From Rhodococcoides kroppenstedtii (GTDB lineage: Bacteria > Actinomycetota > Actinomycetes > Mycobacteriales > Mycobacteriaceae), in assembly GCF_900111805.1 (NCBI RefSeq), contig NZ_FOJN01000004.1, positions 186,001 to 250,000 of the forward strand: a stretch of DNA of 64,000 bases, in the 5' to 3' direction. The notes under the pieces were generated by a model, which did no database searches, was not told the origin of the DNA, and saw only the letters and a program-made list of their open reading frames with translations. A program made the translations under genes and the position numbers. Below are positions 60,431 through 64,000 of this stretch, in pieces; position 1 is the stretch's first letter, and each line of letters begins with the position of its first letter.

Positions 60431-61066
60431 ATGTCCGTATCGCACGAGACCGAGCACGAGACCGCTCGTCCCCGGCCGTTCGGGATGACCACCCGGCCCC
60501 TGGCGGCCGACCCCGCGACCGCCGGCACGCTGGTCTGCGTCGCCGCGGATCGCGCCGGATCCCAGGCCGTCCAGGACGCCGTCCGCACCGTCCTCCCGGC
60601 GGCGACGGTGCGTCCCGTCACCGGCGCGACCACCGTCGAGGTGCTCGGGTTCGACCGGATCGTCGTCGTCGACGATCCCGGCGCCGATCGCCACTGGCGC
60701 GCCGCGGACATCGCCCGCCTGCTCGCCACCGCCGACGGTGTCGGGGTGGGCATGGTCGTCGGCACCCGCCGCGGTCGCCGCGGCCTGCGTCTGCTCGCCG
60801 ACCGCGTGGCGGCGTCCGTCCTGCGGTCGCCCGTCGCGGATCCGGGGTCCGGTCTGCGCATCTACTCCGGTGACGCCGTCCGCTCCACCGGCGCCACCGC
60901 CGTGCCGGTCGGCGACCTGGGCGGACGGCTCCGGCTGGCCCGCGCGATCCACGCCCGCCACTGGATGGTGCACGGCCTGGCCGTCACCACCGCGTCGGTG
61001 GAACGGCCCGCACCCGTCGAGCTGATCCGGGCCGCCCTGAGCGCCGACAAGGACCACCGCCGCTGA
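60431..61066 (+). CDS. Glycosyltransferase-2-like remnant or minimal protein
   Basis: A 211-residue protein. The middle reads like the second half of a polyprenyl-phosphate mannosyltransferase GT2 fold: DRIVVVDDPGADRHWRAADI, GMVVGTRRGRRGLRLLADRV, SPVADPGSGLRIYSGDAVRS. These match the usual VVGSR-RxGxRxxN-DxxSGFR chain, but the N-terminal donor site is missing. AAGG lies upstream of the ATG. It may be a diverged pseudo-enzyme. The gene's stop is inside the first of three 24-bp tandem repeats. Confidence 0.5.
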   Translation: MSVSHETEHETARPRPFGMTTRPLAADPATAGTLVCVAADRAGSQAVQDAVRTVLPAATVRPVTGATTVEVLGFDRIVVVDDPGADRHWRAADIARLLATADGVGVGMVVGTRRGRRGLRLLADRVAASVLRSPVADPGSGLRIYSGDAVRSTGATAVPVGDLGGRLRLARAIHARHWMVHGLAVTTASVERPAPVELIRAALSADKDHRR

Positions 61067-61128
61067 CGCGCAGGGCGGCACCGCCGCTGACGCGCAGGGC
61101 GGCACCGCCGCTGACGCGCCGAGCGGCA
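61057..61128 (+). repeat. Three tandem 24-bp repeats over a stop codon
   Basis: Units 61057-61080 and 61081-61104 are identical; unit three (61105-61128) differs in 2 bases. Unit one contains the TGA (61064-61066) of the gene before. The repeats are GC-rich and may also act as weak hairpins. Confidence 0.9.
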
Positions 61129-61158
61129 CCGCCCTGTCGCGTGACATGCTGACCCACC

Positions 61159-62115
61159 ATGCGCCTGTGGGAACAGCACACCTGCCTGCCGCTCGACCCC
61201 GAGGCGGAGATCGCTCCGCTCACGCGGTACGGCACCGGCGCGTACCTGTCCGTGAACGTCGGGTACTCGCCCCAGGATCGCGCGGCGAGCACCGCCCTGA
61301 TCGAGCGGTGGTCGGCCCGCGCGGACGGTGACCCGCGATTCCGCCTCGTCCGGGCGGTCGACGACGTGGACGCGGCTTGGGCCGACGGGGTGCTGGGCCT
61401 GGCGTTCGACCTGGAGGACTCGGCCCCGCTGGACGGTGATCCGGGCAACGTCGCGTACTTCGTGGGCCTCGGTGTGCGGTCGATGCTCCCGACCTACAAC
61501 CACGAGAACGCCGCGGGTTGTGGGTGTCTCGACGCGACCGACACCGGATTGACTGCCTACGGACGCGACCTGGTGCGCGCGATGAACGCGGCCGGCATGG
61601 CCGCCGACGGATCCCACTGCTCCCGTCGCACCGGCCTGGACATCGCCGCGGTCACCGAGCGACCCATGATCTACAGCCACTCCAATTTCGCTGCGCTGTG
61701 GGAACATCCGCGCAACATCACCGACGAGCAGGCTCGCGCGTGCGCCGAGACCGGAGGCGTCGTCGGCATCAACGGCGTCGGAATCTTCGTCGGCGTCAAC
61801 GGAATCGACGACGGCGCCGCGCGGGTCGAGGCGATGGCGGACCACGTCGAGTACGGGGTGGACCTGCTCGGCATCGACCACGTGGGCCTCGGTTCGGACT
61901 TCTCGTTCGACCACGAGGACTTCGTCGCGGAAGTGGCGGCGCACCCGGACGCCTTCGGACCCGAGTACACCGCGTACGGTCCGCTGCAGTGGGTTCCGCC
62001 GGAGGACACCCGCACCCTGCCGGACGTCCTCCGCTCCCGCGGGTGGGACGACGCTGCGATCGACGCCGTCGTCGCCGGTAATTTCCGGCGCGTCGCGGGC
62101 GAGACCTGGGTCTGA
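61159..62115 (+). CDS. Membrane dipeptidase family protein (M19) with altered HxD site
   Basis: A 318-residue amidohydrolase-fold protein of the M19 renal dipeptidase family. The bridging Glu region LGLAFDLEDSAPL, NGLTAYGRDLVRAMN-like TDTGLTAYGRDLVRAMNAAG, DGSHCS, IYSHSN with the His ligand, and HVGLGSDFSFD with the catalytic Asp are present. The first metal pair HxD, normally near the N-terminus, reads EQHTCLPLDP: the Asp at that position is Cys. Activity may therefore be altered. ATG start; a candidate CATGCT lies 8 nt upstream. Confidence 0.82.
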   Translation: MRLWEQHTCLPLDPEAEIAPLTRYGTGAYLSVNVGYSPQDRAASTALIERWSARADGDPRFRLVRAVDDVDAAWADGVLGLAFDLEDSAPLDGDPGNVAYFVGLGVRSMLPTYNHENAAGCGCLDATDTGLTAYGRDLVRAMNAAGMAADGSHCSRRTGLDIAAVTERPMIYSHSNFAALWEHPRNITDEQARACAETGGVVGINGVGIFVGVNGIDDGAARVEAMADHVEYGVDLLGIDHVGLGSDFSFDHEDFVAEVAAHPDAFGPEYTAYGPLQWVPPEDTRTLPDVLRSRGWDDAAIDAVVAGNFRRVAGETWV

Positions 62116-62119
62116 CCCC

Positions 62120-62569
62120 TCAGGACACCGGCGTCAACCGGAAGATCGGGAATCGCCGACCCTCCGCCGTCGTCAGGTAGTCGAGGAAGCCGCTGGACGC
62201 CGCGGTGAACCGGTCCCACCGCTGCGTCCACGCCGACGGGTCGGACCCGTCGGCGTCGATCTCGGTGACGTCCACCTCCACCGTCCGCACCTCGTCCGTC
62301 CCGGGCGTCGCGCCGGGCACCTCCATCTCGATCCGCGGATGCGCGCGGAGGTTGTGCACCCACGCGGGATCCTTGGGCGAGCCCGCGGCCGACCCGACCA
62401 CCAACCACGAGTCGTCCTCCCGCAGCGCGAACAGCGGGTTCAGCCGGACCTCGCCGCTGCGTGCGCCGATGGAGTGCAACACCACCAGGTTGTCCCCGAA
62501 GCCGGCGGTGGACACCCGGCCGCCGTTCTCCCGGAACTCGCCGATGACCTGCTCGTTGAAGTCGGTCAT
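62120..62569 (-). CDS. Deazaflavin (F420)-dependent nitroreductase family protein
   Basis: A 149-residue split-barrel protein of the DDN/Rv3547 family. The typical stretch is VVLHSIGARSGEVRLNPLFALRE, then WLVVGSAAGSPKDPAWVHNL and HPRIEMEVPG. Members bind F420 and reduce quinones, menaquinone or other substrates. It converges on the dipeptidase gene 4 bp away. The physiological substrate is unknown. Confidence 0.88.
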   Translation of the reverse strand: MTDFNEQVIGEFRENGGRVSTAGFGDNLVVLHSIGARSGEVRLNPLFALREDDSWLVVGSAAGSPKDPAWVHNLRAHPRIEMEVPGATPGTDEVRTVEVDVTEIDADGSDPSAWTQRWDRFTAASSGFLDYLTTAEGRRFPIFRLTPVS

Positions 62570-62670
62570 GCCGCCATCATCGCGCCCCGCGGCCGGTCCC
62601 GGGGCGTGATCGCCGCGAGTCCGGGGTACCCGAGCAGTACCGCAAGTCGAGACGAGGAGTTCCCAACATC

Positions 62671-63519
62671 ATGAGTGCAGTTCCCACCGTGTCCCTGAAC
62701 GACGGCCGCAGCATCCCCCAGCTGGGCTTCGGCGTGTTCCAGATCGAGCCCGAGAACACCGCCGACGCCGTGCGGACCGCCATCGAGGTCGGCTACCGGC
62801 ACCTCGACACCGCCCAGATGTACGGCAACGAGGCCGAAACGGGGCAGGGTGTGCGCGATTCCGGCGTCGACCGCGACCAGGTGTGGATCACCAGCAAGCT
62901 GAACAACGGCTTCCACCGCCCCGACGACGCCCGCCGCTCCTTCGACGAGACCCTCGAGAAGCTCGGCACCGACTACGTCGACCTGTTCCTCATCCACTGG
63001 CCGCTGCCCACCCGCTACGACGGCGACTACGTCTCCACCTGGAAGGTGCTCGAGGAGTTCCAGCGCGACGGCCGGGCCCGCAGCATCGGCGTCTCCAACT
63101 TCCAGGTGCCCCACCTCGAGAAGCTGGCCGCGGAGACCGACACCGTGCCGGCCGTCAACCAGATCGAGGTGCACCCGTACTTCGGCAACGAGCAGGTGCG
63201 GGCCTACGGCTCCGAGCACGGCATCGCCACCGAGGCGTGGTCGCCCATCGCCCAGGGCAAGGTGCTGGACGATTCCGAACTCGAGCGCATCGCGAAGGAC
63301 GTGGGCAAGTCCACCGCCCAGGTCACGCTGCGGTGGCACATCCAGCGCGGGGACATCGTCTTCCCCAAGTCCGTCACCCGCGAGCGCGTCGAGGCCAATT
63401 TCGACATCTTCGACTTCGAGCTCGACGACCGGCAGATCCAGGAGATCTCCGCGCTCGACAAGGGCGAGGACGGCCGCACCGGCCCCAACCCCGACACGTT
63501 CGACATGATCCCCGACTGA
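62671..63519 (+). CDS. Aldo/keto reductase
   Basis: A 282-residue NADPH-dependent TIM barrel. The catalytic tetrad appears as Asp and Tyr in RHLDTAQMYGNEAE, Lys in ITSKLNN and His in LFLIHWPLP. IGVSNFQVPHLEKL and VNQIEVHPYFGNEQV, and the cofactor end FPKSVTRERVEANFDIFDFEL, are typical of the AKR5 group (2,5-diketo-gluconate reductase-like). GAGGAG lies upstream. It precedes lpd by 107 bp with an AT-richer gap. Confidence 0.93.
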   Translation: MSAVPTVSLNDGRSIPQLGFGVFQIEPENTADAVRTAIEVGYRHLDTAQMYGNEAETGQGVRDSGVDRDQVWITSKLNNGFHRPDDARRSFDETLEKLGTDYVDLFLIHWPLPTRYDGDYVSTWKVLEEFQRDGRARSIGVSNFQVPHLEKLAAETDTVPAVNQIEVHPYFGNEQVRAYGSEHGIATEAWSPIAQGKVLDDSELERIAKDVGKSTAQVTLRWHIQRGDIVFPKSVTRERVEANFDIFDFELDDRQIQEISALDKGEDGRTGPNPDTFDMIPD

Positions 63520-63612
63520 GCGACACCGACACGACCGGCCTGCCCGGAACGAACACTAAGCACGAAAAGCCCGGTTCACGGACCGCGCCTCGTGTGGCGG
63601 AGGCAACGGGAC

Positions 63613-63618
63613 TAAGGT
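63613..63618 (+). promoter_or_regulatory. -10 hexamer for leaderless lpd mRNA
   Basis: TAAGGT ends 8 nt before the GTG at 63627. Confidence 0.45.
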
Positions 63619-63626
63619 GAGGCACC

Positions 63627-64000
63627 GTGACCTCACACTATGACGTCGTCGTCCTCGGAGCCGGTCCCGGTGGATACGTCGCTGCCATCCGCGCGGCGCA
63701 GCTGGGCCTGAAAACCGCCATCGTCGAGCAGAAGTACTGGGGCGGGGTGTGCCTCAACGTGGGATGCATCCCGTCCAAGGCTCTGCTCCGCAACGCCGAA
63801 CTGGCGCACCTGTTCACCAAGGAGGCCAAGCAGTTCGGCATCTCCGGTGACGTGTCGTTCGACTTCGGCGCTGCCTACGATCGCAGCCGCAAGGTCGCGG
63901 AGGGCCGCGTCAAGGGCATCCACTTCCTGATGAAGAAGAACAAGATCGACCAGTTCGACGGGAAGGGCTCGTTCACCGACGCCAACACCATCTCCGTCGA
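63627..64000 (+). CDS. lpd: Dihydrolipoyl dehydrogenase, N-terminal part
   Basis: The frame is open to the right edge, giving the first 124 residues. The FAD-binding [20 protein letters not shown] and the redox-active disulfide in [21 protein letters not shown] are complete. This is the E3 component of the 2-oxoacid dehydrogenase complexes, and in mycobacteria also of peroxidase systems. GTG 63627 has TAAGGT 8 nt upstream. In M. tuberculosis lpdC (Rv0462) is likewise near groEL2. Confidence 0.95.
   Translation, partial: MTSHYDVVVLGAGPGGYVAAIRAAQLGLKTAIVEQKYWGGVCLNVGCIPSKALLRNAELAHLFTKEAKQFGISGDVSFDFGAAYDRSRKVAEGRVKGIHFLMKKNKIDQFDGKGSFTDANTISV

Noticed and set aside
61057..61128. CRISPR-like array
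   Set aside because: The units are adjacent without spacers, number only three, and no cas gene is in the window.

Overview
The window is high-GC actinobacterial DNA, most likely from Rhodococcus or a close mycolate-containing relative in the Mycobacteriales. The main evidence is a gene order that follows the M. tuberculosis block from xthA to groEL2: exonuclease III, GNAT acetyltransferase, peptide deformylase, DUF3263 protein, LytR_C protein, sodC, YbdK-type ligase, AAA ATPase, pssA, psd and groEL2. A small acidic PorA/PorH-like ORF agrees with this. Many starts are GTG, and about fifteen genes have a TAnnnT -10 hexamer 6-8 nt before the start codon, which predicts leaderless mRNAs. No tRNA, rRNA, CRISPR array or intact transposase gene was seen. 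All calls come from reading the sequence; no database search was run.

Layout: 1-4495 holds the end of an ABC permease gene, an M28 aminopeptidase lipoprotein, a class III cyclase, thiD, and two small paralogous GNAT-like proteins. 4396-9787 is the mycobacterial-type housekeeping block. 9778-16156 is a six-gene Na+/H+ antiporter operon (mrpAB fused, C, D, E, F, G) in which every junction is a 4-nt overlap. A CsoR-like palindrome lies just upstream of its candidate promoter. 16317-18573 holds a polytopic membrane protein and a PEP-mutase-family enzyme. 18582-22449 is a psd-pssA-AAA ATPase operon. A GlsB/YeaQ-type membrane protein, a PQQ-type sugar dehydrogenase lipoprotein and an SRPBCC protein follow.

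24760-28672 is an envelope-stress cassette: an ECF-type sigma factor with an Asp23-like protein on one strand, and on the other Asp23, a second Asp23-like protein, a small HPD-motif protein, a DUF2273-like micro-membrane protein, a DUF6286-like protein and an AmaP-like anchor. 28698-32743 holds small conserved proteins, a DUF5997/LysR divergent pair, and a clearly decayed response-regulator/thioredoxin-reductase fusion. groEL2 (32957) follows two tandem CIRCE operators. A DUF559-type gene (34776) is bracketed by two related palindromes of about 74 bp.

35808-39194 holds an MpaB-type oxygenase, a TetR regulator, an alpha/beta hydrolase and a stand-alone LigD-type polymerase. 39465-48440 is a glycan or modified-sugar cluster: two methyltransferase-family proteins, nucleotidyltransferase, PIG-L deacetylase, epimerase, an RmlC-like gene in antisense, GT2, a Wzx-like flippase and a class III aminotransferase. 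49889-52623 is a tight operon of a secreted four-Cys Gly-rich peptide, a 29-aa membrane micropeptide, an unknown protein, and an ABC ATPase with its membrane partner; this is the best candidate here for an undescribed system. The rest is housekeeping: htpG, zwf, ppk2, prolyl oligopeptidase, M19 dipeptidase, F420-type oxidoreductase, aldo/keto reductase, and the start of lpd at the right edge.
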